The position numbers and the translations under genes are program-made. Under the pieces are notes generated by a model. It was not told the origin of the DNA. It searched no databases and worked only from the letters and a program-made list of their open reading frames with translations. A stretch of 64,000 bases of DNA, taken from the NCBI RefSeq assembly GCF_012184425.1, contig NZ_VTOW01000001.1:310001-374000 (forward strand), given 5' to 3'. Of the stretch, positions 56,444-64,000 are shown piece after piece (position 1 is the first letter of the stretch; the number at the start of each line of letters is the position of its first letter). Source of the DNA: Candidatus Manganitrophus noduliformans. Its GTDB lineage: Bacteria; Nitrospirota; Nitrospiria; SBBL01; Manganitrophaceae.

Positions 56444-56834
56444 CTTCCTCTTCCTTTCTTAACTTGAAGGCGTCGGAGAAATGACGCAACTTGTCGGCCG
56501 GTTTGGAGAAGATCAAGTCGATCACCCTGGCCCGCGACAACGCATAAGCTTCCGCCAGGCGGTCCACCGCGACGACCAATTTGTTTGTGCGAGGGTTGTA
56601 TCGGTAGCGCGGGGGGGATCCTTCATTCAGAAAAAGAAGCTCCCGGGCGTGAAGATCGGCCAGCCGCTTTGAGATGGAAACGGTGCTGCTTCGGAACTCT
56701 TTGCTGACCTCGTCGGCCCGCCATTCCCGCTCGGAGTTGGCGCGAAGGAACAGAAGCACTTCCAGCAGCTCGACGGAGTCGATCCGTTCCGCGATAAACT
56801 GCTTCACCTCTTCTGGTATCAAATCCCCGGCCAA
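56436..56834 (-). CDS. Winged-helix DNA-binding protein
   Basis: The 132-residue protein contains a winged-helix pattern from about 20 to 85: LEVLLFLRANSEREWRADEV, the recognition-helix stretch SSTVSISKRLADLHARELL, and the wing with RYRYNPRTNKL. The C-terminal helix is charged. It begins the three-gene unit with two DUF5985 membrane proteins. A transcriptional switch for the unit or for the neighbouring kinase system is a natural guess. Confidence 0.75.
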   Translation of the reverse strand: MAGDLIPEEVKQFIAERIDSVELLEVLLFLRANSEREWRADEVSKEFRSSTVSISKRLADLHARELLFLNEGSPPRYRYNPRTNKLVVAVDRLAEAYALSRARVIDLIFSKPADKLRHFSDAFKLRKEEEDD

Positions 56835-56923
56835 CGTTCCCGCTCTTCATATTAAAATTGAATAGACCTTTATAAGGTATCAGAAGGCGGAGGGCGATTT
56901 CAAGAAAACATCGAAGCGGTCGG

Positions 56924-57889
56924 TCACAACCGATTCTTGGTCCGAGCGCGCCACCAAGACCAGCCGATGAACCCCGATCCGAACAAGAGGAATGAGGACG
57001 GCTCGGGAACGCTCGCAACGTATGGATCGAGTCGAATCTCTTCGAAGCTCCCCAATTGCGAGATCATCAAAATATCGAGTTCGGTGAGGCGCTGTCGCTG
57101 ATCCGCCGCTTGGCTTCCCATCGCCAAACCAAAGGGAATTGCAATCGGATCGGGATGGCTGTCCACACCGAGATTGTTGAAGGCGAGGGGAACGGTCGTG
57201 CCGGGAAAAGGGCGCGGGGAGGTGATATCAATGTCGCCGTCGATGCTTTCCATGGTGAATGCGGCGTTGTTGTTGCTCATCCCCAAAGAATGTCCGATTT
57301 CATGCAGCGCCGACGAAAGCAGATCGATATGGGTAAAGCCGGAATCGGCCGCTCCGACGGCGTCCGAGAAGATGCGGCCCGAATTAAGGCTTCCCCCTCC
57401 CAACTCGATAGAAGATTCCTCGTAGCGGAGGTATTCCTCATTGAGATGAGGGGTGGGGTCGAGAAACCACTTGAAGTGCTCCGGATCGGAATCGTTATTG
57501 AAAAGAATCAACCCCTCCGTCTCGCGGTTCGGGAATCCCCCCTGCGCCAGCAATTCATGGGTCCCTCCGCCGACGGGGGCCCAGCCGAAGCGAAGGGTCA
57601 CCACATGCGGATCGAGGATCGCCCTCTCCCACTGATCCGCCGCTTCATTGAAGATATCGATCAGATTCCCTTCCCCGACGGCGATCGGCTGAGGGTCCCC
57701 TCCGATAAATTCCCGGATGATCGTCAGCGCAAAAACATTATGAACGGAGGCCGCCGTCAGGCTCACGATCAAGGCGAAGTGAACCCACCGGAGGCGGAAG
57801 TGGTTGGCCCAATTTATCGGAGGGGTTGTAAGATTCGAGCGGCGGGTGTCGCGCTCATGAGATCGCTTGAAAATTTGTCGTGGCAACAT
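56924..57889 (-). CDS. PEP-CTERM metzincin-like protein with altered third zinc ligand
   Basis: I start at ATG 57889 (GGAGGAG six bases upstream); the frame opens 37 codons earlier. The 321-residue protein has a basic N-terminus and signal segment (about 36-57), a catalytic-like domain and the sorting signal VPEPSSFLLFGSGFIGWSWW with a basic tail. The zinc motif reads HEIGHSLGMSN starting at H196. In matrixins HExGHxxGxxH would put His at the last position, but here it is Asn (N206). The protein is probably displayed by an exosortase. Activity is uncertain. Confidence 0.87.
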   Translation of the reverse strand: MLPRQIFKRSHERDTRRSNLTTPPINWANHFRLRWVHFALIVSLTAASVHNVFALTIIREFIGGDPQPIAVGEGNLIDIFNEAADQWERAILDPHVVTLRFGWAPVGGGTHELLAQGGFPNRETEGLILFNNDSDPEHFKWFLDPTPHLNEEYLRYEESSIELGGGSLNSGRIFSDAVGAADSGFTHIDLLSSALHEIGHSLGMSNNNAAFTMESIDGDIDITSPRPFPGTTVPLAFNNLGVDSHPDPIAIPFGLAMGSQAADQRQRLTELDILMISQLGSFEEIRLDPYVASVPEPSSFLLFGSGFIGWSWWRARTKNRL

Positions 57890-58211
57890 CGTCTCCTCCT
57901 CTTTCGCTGATGATCTTTTGACCTGACTTAGGCCCCTTACTCGCGATACATATCGCGTGCCAAACAGAGCTTCGGAGAAAATCGACGTCCGATCGGACAA
58001 AGGCCCGCAAAAATCGCGGTCTTTTAGAACGGCCGCGCCCGTTGCACCGAGGGGCGCAGACCGACTGTATCGTCTTGTTAACAGGCTCGTATCATTCCGT
58101 TCCCGCCTGTCCCCTTGACTGGAAGGACCCCTCTTCCCGTATCATAGAATGAAGTATTTAAGCAGCCGCTTCTAAAAGCCGTCCGCATGCTGCTGCCATC
58201 GGAGGTCGATC
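57890..58211. other. Divergent promoter region of the PEP-CTERM and glycosidase genes
   Basis: TTGACT (58115-58120) and TATCAT (58140-58145), 19 bases apart, may drive the glycosidase gene. No clear promoter is seen for the minus-strand gene. No coding sequence is visible. Confidence 0.45.
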
Positions 58212-59585
58212 ATGCTCCAGCGGACCTTTACCTCCATCACTGCACTGATCCTCCTTGCCGCCTCCGGGGTCGCATGCCCCGCGATCCGCTCCATTCCTTC
58301 CGATGCCGGCGGGGGCGCCGCCGCCCAAACGGAATCGGCCCACGTGACCAAGCAGGTCTCCTTCAGCATTCTCGAAGATTACGACAAAGGTGAAGATTTA
58401 GACGAAGTCGCGGAAGATTTCGCTCTGATGCAGGCGTTGGAAATCACCACCTGGCGCGGGAGTTTCGGGTGGGACGACTATGAGCCGAGCCCCGGAAAAT
58501 ATGATTTCGCCTGGCTGCATGACTTTGCCGAACTCGCGGGGCGGGTCGGAATCGAGCTGCGCCCTTACATCGGCTACACCCCCGCCTGGGCGGCGAAGGG
58601 GGGAAGCGACGAGGCGGCCTGGAACGATCCCCCAGCCGACATCGAGGCCTGGTACAACTTCGTCTATACCCTCGTCACCTCCCTGCGGCGGTACCCCCAT
58701 CTCCTCTCTTTCGAGATCTACAATGAGCAGAACGTTCCCCTCTGGTGGGACGGGACCGTCGCGGAATATAATCAGGTTCTCCTGCGGGGGGCCGCCGCGA
58801 TCCGAGCGGCCGACCCGGGAACGGAGGTCCTTCTCGGCGGGTTGGTTTTTCCCGACGTGGAGTTTATCGAGGAGATCTGCGCGACCTTCGAGAATGCGGG
58901 GAGCTTCGATATCGTTCCGTTCCACGCCTACCCGGAGACCTGGACGCCGGAAGCAGTGGCCGTGGAAAACTATCTCGACCCGCAATACCGCGCGTTCGCC
59001 GAGACCGTCGAAACCGACTGCCAGGGGGAGCCGATCTGGATCAACGAGGCCGGATTCGCCACGGCCGGAGGGAAAACCGAGCGCGACCAGGCCAACTGGT
59101 GGGCCCGCGCGATCGCAACCTTCCTGGCCGTGCCGGAGATCGAGCATATCGGCATCTATGAACTTAAAGATCTGGAACCGGACCGCCCGGTCATCGGGGA
59201 AGGAGAGAATTACTCTCTCGGCTTGACCTATCCCGACCGCAAAAAAAAGCTGGCCTTCTACACGGTAGACCTGCTGACCGATCTCCTCGACGTGAGGCCC
59301 CTCACCCTGGCGGATGCCGACCTGACGGTCACCGTGACGGAAGGAAAGCCCGGGGCGCTTTATCATCATCTCTTTATCCGTCCGGGTGGAGAGCAGATCG
59401 TTTTCGTCTGGGATAAAAGCGGCCGGCCGACGGTCAACTTGCAGGTCAGGCAACGCGGCGCCGCGGCGACCGAATATGGACTCGACGGCGCCTCCTCCAC
59501 CTACCCGGAGTTTGACGGCCGGACCCTCCGCAATGTTCAGCTCACTCCCGGCGAGGTTCGGATTTTCGAGATTGGACCCCGGTAA
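58212..59585 (+). CDS. Clan GH-A glycoside hydrolase-like lipoprotein
   Basis: The 457-residue protein starts at ATG 58212 behind GGAGGT. It has a lipoprotein signal (ASGVAC, about 17-22), a (beta/alpha)8 barrel with TWRGSFGWDDYEPSPGKYDF, the acid/base residue in FEIYNEQNVPLWW (E172) and the nucleophile in WINEAGFAT (E279), then a beta-sandwich. The spacing and motifs resemble GH39-like or related families; I cannot fix the number. It would cleave or sense a beta-linked polysaccharide on the outside or in the periplasm. It is divergent from the PEP-CTERM metzincin gene. Confidence 0.85.
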   Translation: MLQRTFTSITALILLAASGVACPAIRSIPSDAGGGAAAQTESAHVTKQVSFSILEDYDKGEDLDEVAEDFALMQALEITTWRGSFGWDDYEPSPGKYDFAWLHDFAELAGRVGIELRPYIGYTPAWAAKGGSDEAAWNDPPADIEAWYNFVYTLVTSLRRYPHLLSFEIYNEQNVPLWWDGTVAEYNQVLLRGAAAIRAADPGTEVLLGGLVFPDVEFIEEICATFENAGSFDIVPFHAYPETWTPEAVAVENYLDPQYRAFAETVETDCQGEPIWINEAGFATAGGKTERDQANWWARAIATFLAVPEIEHIGIYELKDLEPDRPVIGEGENYSLGLTYPDRKKKLAFYTVDLLTDLLDVRPLTLADADLTVTVTEGKPGALYHHLFIRPGGEQIVFVWDKSGRPTVNLQVRQRGAAATEYGLDGASSTYPEFDGRTLRNVQLTPGEVRIFEIGPR

Positions 59586-59714
59586 CTAAATACGCAGGAT
59601 CGACAAACAACCCGCCTCCCACGGCATTTTCTCCCCTCATGCAATTCGATTGACTTGGAAAAAGAATTGGCTTATACACGTCAATCATCCCAGCGGATCA
59701 CGCATGGCGAAGAT

Positions 59715-59869
59715 ATGAAAATCTCGGTGGCGCATCTGGCCGAGCGGCTGATCGAGACCGGGGTCCCGACAAAGAGGACCTTGTCCGCTTCATCCAACTT
59801 TCAGACGATCCGACTTCCTGGATGATGTATTACGCAACCTTTTCGGTCTGGGGCCGGAAACCGAAATGA
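59715..59869 (+). pseudogene. Frameshifted small gene coupled to the GNAT gene
   Basis: ATG 59715 opens MKISVAHLAERLIETGVP and this frame ends early at a stop. The next frame continues with KEDLVRFIQLSDDP and ends GRKPK with a stop that overlaps the following ATG (ATGA). The break lies at a CCC run (59765-59767), where one base appears to be missing. A frameshift error in the sequence is the main alternative. The family is not recognised. Confidence 0.5.
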
Positions 59870-60342
59870 CGATCCGAATTAAAAAGGCCTCGCCGGAAGA
59901 GGCCGAACAGATCGCGCTGATGGTGAAGCGGTTGACCGACGAGATCATTGACGCGATTGGCGAGAAGCCATTCAATATCGACCTGGCGGAGACGAGCGCC
60001 CGTTGCCGGCGATTCCTGGAACAGGAACTTTACGCGGTGTACAGGGCGATCGACTCCGAATCGGATGAGCCGCTCGGCTTCATCGCCCTTTGCGAAAGCC
60101 ACGCCCTTTACGCGGAGGGGGCCTTCGGGATCATTCAGGAGCTCTATGTCGATCCGGCCCACCGCGCAAGGGGAATTGGAAGAAGGCTGGTTGAGGCGGC
60201 CATGAACCACGGCCGGAAGCGAGGATGGAAACGGCTTGAAGTCTGCACTCCGCCGCTTCCCCAGTTCGCCGGAACGGTTCAATTCTATGAGCGTCAGCGC
60301 TTTGATGTGACGGGGGGCCGGAAGATGAAGGTTTTGTTTTAA
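59866..60342 (+). CDS. GNAT acetyltransferase
   Basis: The 158-residue protein has the GNAT core: ALYAEGAFGIIQELYVDPAH, the acetyl-CoA loop RARGIGRRLVEAAMNHGRKR and a C-terminal strand with QFYERQRFDV. The substrate cannot be predicted. Its ATG overlaps the stop of the frameshifted small gene (ATGA), which suggests the two were once translated together. A strong hairpin follows. Confidence 0.87.
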   Translation: MTIRIKKASPEEAEQIALMVKRLTDEIIDAIGEKPFNIDLAETSARCRRFLEQELYAVYRAIDSESDEPLGFIALCESHALYAEGAFGIIQELYVDPAHRARGIGRRLVEAAMNHGRKRGWKRLEVCTPPLPQFAGTVQFYERQRFDVTGGRKMKVLF

Positions 60343-60377
60343 GGACCTCTGGAAGGGGGAATCGTCTGCACGAGCAG

Positions 60378-60410
60378 CAGGGCCACTCGCTATCGAGGCG
60401 AGTGGCCCTG
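60378..60410. terminator. Bidirectional terminator hairpin
   Basis: A perfect 13-bp stem, CAGGGCCACTCGC (60378-60390) with its complement at 60398-60410, closes on a seven-base loop between convergent genes. Confidence 0.7.
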
Positions 60411-60434
60411 GTTGAGCCAACGGGAATTGTTCGT

Positions 60435-60833
60435 TTAGCCTCGGGCCGGCGCCTCGCGCATTCCTCGGCGATGGACACCATAGGAGCGGCTGTAGCCGAG
60501 ATAGAGAAAGGCCACTGCCAAGAACAGGTGGAGCCAGTCGTCGGCGTCGTTCGCCCGGAGGAATCCGAAATAGAGCTGGTCGGTGATAAAGAACCCGGCA
60601 ATGGCGAGGAATCCATAAACTACGCCGAATACTTTGGCAAACTGCTTCGCCGGGGATTCTCCGCTCGATGCGAAGATCACCGCGAGAATGCCGGAAATGA
60701 GGTGAACCCAGTTGTGAATGGGGCCGACCATAAACAGCCCCAGAATGGGATTCTGGAAGAATCCCCAAATCCCGAGAATAATAAAAATGATGCCGAGCGT
60801 CATCACGCCCTTCGATGCCTTTTCCATATCCAT
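60435..60833 (-). CDS. DUF4383 four-span membrane protein
   Basis: The 132-residue protein has spans at about 9-27, 38-58, 68-88 and 96-113 and the family pattern NWVHLISGILAVIFAS, followed by ADDWLHLFLAVAFLYLGY. DUF4383 proteins are small inner-membrane proteins without an assigned role. It is a single gene with a hairpin behind it and GGGAGGGAATGGAT around the start. Confidence 0.82.
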   Translation of the reverse strand: MDMEKASKGVMTLGIIFIILGIWGFFQNPILGLFMVGPIHNWVHLISGILAVIFASSGESPAKQFAKVFGVVYGFLAIAGFFITDQLYFGFLRANDADDWLHLFLAVAFLYLGYSRSYGVHRRGMREAPARG

Positions 60834-61024
60834 TCCCTCCCATTTCTGATACGAACCTTCCTCTTTTCAGAGGCCGGCCATATTTTCCCCTCAGTTTTAT
60901 TCTATGGCGAAAGCAGAACGGCATACAACCCCCCGGATCGGAGATACCTCTACTCTTACCTGCCAAGAAATCTCAGCACAGGCGCAACCGACGGATTACG
61001 GCGGGTTCCTTTGTGAAAGCAGAT

Positions 61025-61053
61025 TTGACCCCCTGCTTAATTCGGATTATCAT
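61025..61053 (+). promoter_or_regulatory. Promoter upstream of a decayed gene
   Basis: TTGACC (61025-61030) and TATCAT (61048-61053) are 17 bases apart. It would drive only the cysteine-synthase-like remnant and possibly msrB. Confidence 0.5.
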
Positions 61054-61085
61054 GAAACGAAGCCTGTTTAAAGGAACACCGAACG

Positions 61086-61255
61086 CGCTATTTTGAAGAC
61101 ATCGCCCAAACCCCATCGGTCAAGCTCAACAAGGTTGTGCAGGAATCCGGCTGTGCGTCTTGTGCAAGGTGAGTGTTTCAATCCCGGTGGGGCGACCGTC
61201 AAAGACGGTTATGGAATCATTCTCCCAAACCTCCGGGATCAAGAAAATCGGTGAT
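61086..61255 (+). pseudogene. Remnant of a cysteine-synthase-family gene
   Basis: One frame reads YFEDIAQTPSVKLNKVVQES, like the family start ENILDTIGNTPLVRLNRV. After a stop and a +1 shift near 61170 the next frame reads ECFNPGGATVKDGYGI, like the PLP-binding EFFNPGGSVKDRIG of cysteine synthases and cystathionine beta-synthases, with the PLP Lys still present. Only about 55 codons of the N-terminal region remain, and no ATG starts it in frame. It lies behind a good promoter. The match is by eye and is only moderately strong. Confidence 0.55.
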
Positions 61256-61308
61256 CTGAAGGGAGATTTGGAAAGGATCATTTAAAAAGATTTAAGACTC
61301 TGGATCTG

Positions 61309-61381
61309 TCATTCTGAGCAAAGCGAAGGATCTGGTTGTTGCGCCGACTTTTTTAGATTCTTCGGCTTCGCCTCAGAATGA
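61309..61381. repeat. Dispersed palindromic repeat element
   Basis: TCATTCTGAGCAAAGCGAAG at the left end is answered by TTCGGCTTCGCCTCAGAATGA at the right end, forming an imperfect inverted repeat. This type of element, with CATTCTGAG at both ends, is scattered through intergenic regions of many environmental bacterial genomes. Confidence 0.65.
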
Positions 61382-61418
61382 AATTCGAAAGAGAGTATAA
61401 AGTGAGGAGTTCAATTCT

Positions 61419-61838
61419 ATGAAAAAGAAAGTCACCAAATCCGAAGAAGAATGGAAAAAGGAGCTCACCCCCGAGCAATACGAGGTCACCCGGAAGAAGG
61501 GAACCGAGCAGGCCTTTACCGGCGAGTATTACAACAGCAAAGAGCCGGGGATCTACCGCTGCGTTGCCTGCGGGAATGAACTTTTCAGCTCCAAAACAAA
61601 ATATGAGTCGGGGAGCGGCTGGCCGAGCTTTTGGGAGCCGATCTCCGCGGAGGGAATCAGAACCGAGGAGGACTTCAGCCACGGGATGCGCCGGGTCGAG
61701 GTGTTGTGCGCGTCTTGCGAATCTCACCTCGGCCATCTCTTTCCGGACGGTCCACGGCCGACCGGAATGCGCTTCTGCATCAACTCCGCCGCCCTGAAGC
61801 TGGAAAGAGAGAGACAAGAAGAGGAAAAAAAGCGATGA
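61419..61838 (+). CDS. msrB: Peptide-methionine (R)-S-oxide reductase
   Basis: The 139-residue protein has the two structural zinc CxxC pairs (CVACG and CASCE), the substrate site [21 protein letters not shown] and the catalytic Cys in [10 protein letters not shown]. It repairs oxidised methionine in proteins, with thioredoxin as electron donor. GAGGAG lies ten bases before ATG. It is followed after 10 bases by a GNAT gene. There is no signal peptide, so it acts in the cytoplasm. Confidence 0.96.
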   Translation: MKKKVTKSEEEWKKELTPEQYEVTRKKGTEQAFTGEYYNSKEPGIYRCVACGNELFSSKTKYESGSGWPSFWEPISAEGIRTEEDFSHGMRRVEVLCASCESHLGHLFPDGPRPTGMRFCINSAALKLERERQEEEKKR

Positions 61839-61848
61839 CGGACGATCG

Positions 61849-62325
61849 ATGACCGACGTGTTGTTCATTCGACCCGCCGTCGAGGAAGATACGGAGCGCC
61901 TCGTGGCGTTCAACCGGGCGATGGCGAAGGAGACCGAGGGGCTCGACCTTCCGATGGAAACCGTCTCGGCCGGCGTCGCCGCGCTTCTCAAGCAGCCGCA
62001 ATACGGCTTCTATCTGGTCGCCGAGATCAACGGGGAGGTCGTCGGAGGGCTGATGGTCACCTATGAGTGGAGCGACTGGAGAGACGGCCTCTTCTGGTGG
62101 CTTCAGAGCGTCTATGTCCTCCCATCGCAACGGGGGAAAGGGATCTACAAACGGCTCTACGCAGCGGTAAAGCGCCGGGCGATAGAACGAGGGGATGTCT
62201 GCGGCTTCCGGCTTTATGTCGAGCGGGAGAATCGGCGGGCACAAGAGACCTATCGGGCACTCGGGATGGCGGAGACCCACTATAAGATCTATGAGGAATT
62301 GTTGAACAGAGGCAAAAACGTTTGA
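61849..62325 (+). CDS. GNAT acetyltransferase
   Basis: The 158-residue protein starts MTDVLFIRPAVEEDTERL and has the acetyl-CoA site LQSVYVLPSQRGKGIYKRLY and the C-terminal RENRRAQETYRALGMAETHY. These are typical of small GNAT enzymes; the substrate is unknown. It lies between msrB and an SDR gene with short spacers, probably on one transcript. Confidence 0.88.
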   Translation: MTDVLFIRPAVEEDTERLVAFNRAMAKETEGLDLPMETVSAGVAALLKQPQYGFYLVAEINGEVVGGLMVTYEWSDWRDGLFWWLQSVYVLPSQRGKGIYKRLYAAVKRRAIERGDVCGFRLYVERENRRAQETYRALGMAETHYKIYEELLNRGKNV

Positions 62326-62362
62326 ACCGGCCGCCGGAGAGACCGCCGCATCAGGGAGGAAT

Positions 62363-63181
62363 ATGACGACGCTGCAAGGCAAGACTCTCTTCATCACCGG
62401 CGCGAGCCGGGGGATCGGAAAAGCGATCGGCCTGCGGGCCGCCCGGGACGGCGCCAACATCGTTCTGGTCGCCAAGACGGTCACCCCTCAGAAGAACCTC
62501 CCCGGCACGATCTACACCGCCGCCGAGGAGATCATCGCCGCCGGAGGCCAGGCGCTCGCCTGCCCGGCCGACATTCGATTTGAAGATCAGGTCCAGGCGG
62601 CGGTGAAGAAGGGGGTCGAGACATTCGGCGGAATCGATATCCTGATCAACAACGCCAGCGCCCTCGGCCTGACCGGCATCCTTCAAACGTCGATGAAGCG
62701 GTTTGATCTGATGCATCAGGTCAACGTTCGCGGGACTTTTCTCTGCGCTCAGGCCTGCTTTTCCTATTTGACGGAATCGGCCAATCCGCATATCCTCAAC
62801 ATCGCCCCCCCGCTGAACCTCGACGCGAAGTGGTTCGCGCCGCATCTGGCTTACACCCTCTCGAAATATGGAATGAGCCTCTGCACCCTCGGAATGGCGG
62901 AAGCGTTCAAGGAAAAGGAGATCGCCGTCAATTCCCTCTGGCCGCAAACCGCCATCGCGACCGCCGCGATGGTCAGCTTGGCGGGAGAGGTGGCGCTCCA
63001 GCGCTGCCGGAGACCGGAGATCATGGCCGATGCGGCTTATCTCATCCTGACGAAGTCGAGCCGGGAGTGCACCGGAAACTTCTTTCTCGATGAAGCGCTT
63101 CTCCGATCGGCCGGGATCACCGATTTCGACCGCTATGCCGTCTCGCCCGGAACCCCGCTGATTCCCGACCTCTTCGTTTAG
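62363..63181 (+). CDS. Short-chain dehydrogenase/reductase, HSDL2-like
   Basis: The 272-residue protein has the cofactor motif TGASRGIGKA (near 12-21), NNASALGL, the catalytic YTLSKYGMS pair and VNSLWPQTAI. The segment ILNIAPPLNLDAKWF matches the HSDL2-type subfamily, whose members read NISPPLNL; here Ser is replaced by Ala, so the usual catalytic Ser may be missing. GGGAGGAAT precedes ATG. It would oxidise or reduce an unknown alcohol or ketone with NAD(P). The role of the subfamily is poorly defined. Confidence 0.87.
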   Translation: MTTLQGKTLFITGASRGIGKAIGLRAARDGANIVLVAKTVTPQKNLPGTIYTAAEEIIAAGGQALACPADIRFEDQVQAAVKKGVETFGGIDILINNASALGLTGILQTSMKRFDLMHQVNVRGTFLCAQACFSYLTESANPHILNIAPPLNLDAKWFAPHLAYTLSKYGMSLCTLGMAEAFKEKEIAVNSLWPQTAIATAAMVSLAGEVALQRCRRPEIMADAAYLILTKSSRECTGNFFLDEALLRSAGITDFDRYAVSPGTPLIPDLFV

Positions 63182-63190
63182 GAGCGCCCT

Positions 63191-63529
63191 CTGAAAAAAA
63201 AGCGTGCGCGATCTCGAACCGGAAAAGAGATTCTTTCTGATCAACGACAGGAGCCGATCTGGACCGTCTACATCGTCGAATGCAGCGACGGGACCTTCTA
63301 CACCGGCATCACCAACAAGCTGGCGCGGCGGCTCGATCAACACAACGCGGGGCGCGCCTCCCGTTACACGCGCTCCCGGCGCCCGGTCCGAGTGCTCTAT
63401 CAAGAAGCTTGCGTCAGCCGTTCCGAAGCATCCATCAGGGAGGGGGCGCTCAAGGCGCTCTCTCGGAAAGAAAAAGAAAAACTGATTCTGGAGAGGAGGA
63501 TCGATGTCACAATTAGTCCGATCGATTAG
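63191..63529 (+). CDS. GIY-YIG nuclease-like protein (UPF0213/YhbQ type), probable CTG start
   Basis: The frame between 63182 and 63529 contains no ATG, GTG or TTG before the domain. CTG 63191 has AGGAG seven bases upstream and gives 112 residues; an ATT at 63236 is an alternative. The domain shows WTVYIVECSDGTFYTGITNK, LDQHNAGRASRYTRSRRPV and SIREGALKALSRKEKEKLI, the single-domain GIY-YIG pattern. Such proteins are small nucleases of uncertain role. The frame begins right after the SDR stop, so the two are probably co-transcribed. Confidence 0.8.
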   Translation: MKKKRARSRTGKEILSDQRQEPIWTVYIVECSDGTFYTGITNKLARRLDQHNAGRASRYTRSRRPVRVLYQEACVSRSEASIREGALKALSRKEKEKLILERRIDVTISPID

Positions 63530-63579
63530 CGGGGTTGCTTTTATATCTTCTTGGCGCTTAATTTGTTTAGGGTGATCTG

Positions 63580-64000
63580 ATGAATCTTTATGGAATTATC
63601 ATTCTCGCCGCGCTTCTTCTCGACTACATCCTGAATCTCGCCGCCGATCTCCTCAACCTCAAGTCGATGCGGCGGGAGCTGCCGGAGGAATTTCAAGGGG
63701 TCTACGACCCGGAGGCCTACCGCAAATCGCAGGAGTATCTCCGCGTGAAGACGCGGTTCGGGATTCTCACCGCGACGGTCGGCTTGATCGCCCTTCTCGC
63801 CTTCTGGTTCTCCGGCGGATTCAATCTCATCGACTTATGGGTCCGGAGTTGGGGGTACGGTCCGATCGTAACGGGCCTCGCCTATATCGGCATTCTGGTT
63901 TTCCTGAGAAGCCTTCTGTCGCTTCCCTTCCAGATTTATGACACCTTCATCATCGAGCAGCGGTTCGGCTTTAACAAGATGACGCCGGCGACCTTCGTTG
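63580..64000 (+). CDS. M48 family CAAX prenyl protease-like membrane protein, N-terminal part
   Basis: About 140 codons are visible before the window ends. The protein has spans at about 3-24, 62-83 and 97-120 and the Peptidase_M48_N features PEEFQGVYDPEAYRKSQEYL and LPFQIYDTFIIEQRFGFNK. This is the STE24/HtpX-type family; the zinc HExxH motif would lie beyond the window. It probably acts in the inner membrane on prenylated or misfolded proteins. Start ATG 63580 has only a weak GGTGA upstream. Confidence 0.85.
   Translation, partial: MNLYGIIILAALLLDYILNLAADLLNLKSMRRELPEEFQGVYDPEAYRKSQEYLRVKTRFGILTATVGLIALLAFWFSGGFNLIDLWVRSWGYGPIVTGLAYIGILVFLRSLLSLPFQIYDTFIIEQRFGFNKMTPATFV

Overview
The window is about 60% GC, densely coded and bacterial: PBP1A, a gap-pgk-tpiA-secG glycolysis cluster, lipoproteins, PEP-CTERM proteins and a trimeric autotransporter together point to a Gram-negative diderm. 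The mix of bacterial housekeeping genes with a two-subunit archaeal-type topoisomerase VI, a TtuA-type tRNA thiolase and two PEP-CTERM proteins fits a deep-branching environmental lineage such as Nitrospirota. That placement is inference from gene content only. No rRNA, tRNA, CRISPR array or insertion sequence was found.

Layout. 1-6.6 kb (minus strand): the N-terminal part of a membrane pseudokinase, a polytopic membrane protein, a two-gene M16 peptidase operon (one catalytic, one degenerate) and a phosphoglycolate-phosphatase-like HAD protein. 6.9-13 kb (plus): PBP1A, then gapA, pgk, tpiA and secG. 13-19.7 kb: a tightly overlapping YejABEF-like peptide ABC importer. 19.9-25.5 kb: a PEP-CTERM protein, a second peptide-binding lipoprotein, a YHS mini-protein, a DUF2383 ferritin-like protein and, on the other strand, a second Dpp-type permease pair without its own ATPase. 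25.8-28.9 kb: polyamine synthesis (speD, speE, arginine/ornithine-type decarboxylase) behind a strong promoter and a structured leader. 28.9-32.9 kb: accessory genes, namely a lower-GC collagen-like/beta-propeller lipoprotein, a DUF4157 (eCIS-core) protein and gluconokinase. 33-36.2 kb: topoisomerase VI B and A. 36.3-41.5 kb: a 1521-residue trimeric autotransporter adhesin and a small exported partner. 42-47.7 kb: mostly small envelope proteins of unknown function plus a PsiE-family protein. 47.8-50.3 kb: a TtuB-like sulfur carrier, TtuA, TrmI and an OsmC protein in an overlapping operon, which reads as a tRNA T-loop modification unit. 50.4-53.5 kb: TPR protein, second OsmC protein, pirin. 53.6-56.8 kb: a MEDS-GAF-PAS histidine kinase convergent with two DUF5985 membrane proteins and a winged-helix regulator. 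56.9-59.6 kb: a PEP-CTERM metzincin-like protein divergent from a clan GH-A glycosidase lipoprotein. 59.7-64 kb: two GNATs, a DUF4383 protein, MsrB, an SDR, a GIY-YIG protein with no canonical start codon and the start of an M48 CAAX protease. Two decayed genes lie here: a frameshifted small ORF and a remnant of a cysteine-synthase-family gene with its promoter still visible.

The most notable items are the bacterial Topo VI operon, the TtuB-TtuA-TrmI linkage, the repeat-built adhesin with its partner, the pseudokinase, and the MEDS kinase/DUF5985/wHTH neighbourhood. All starts were chosen by Shine-Dalgarno position, signal peptide position or family start. No database search was possible.
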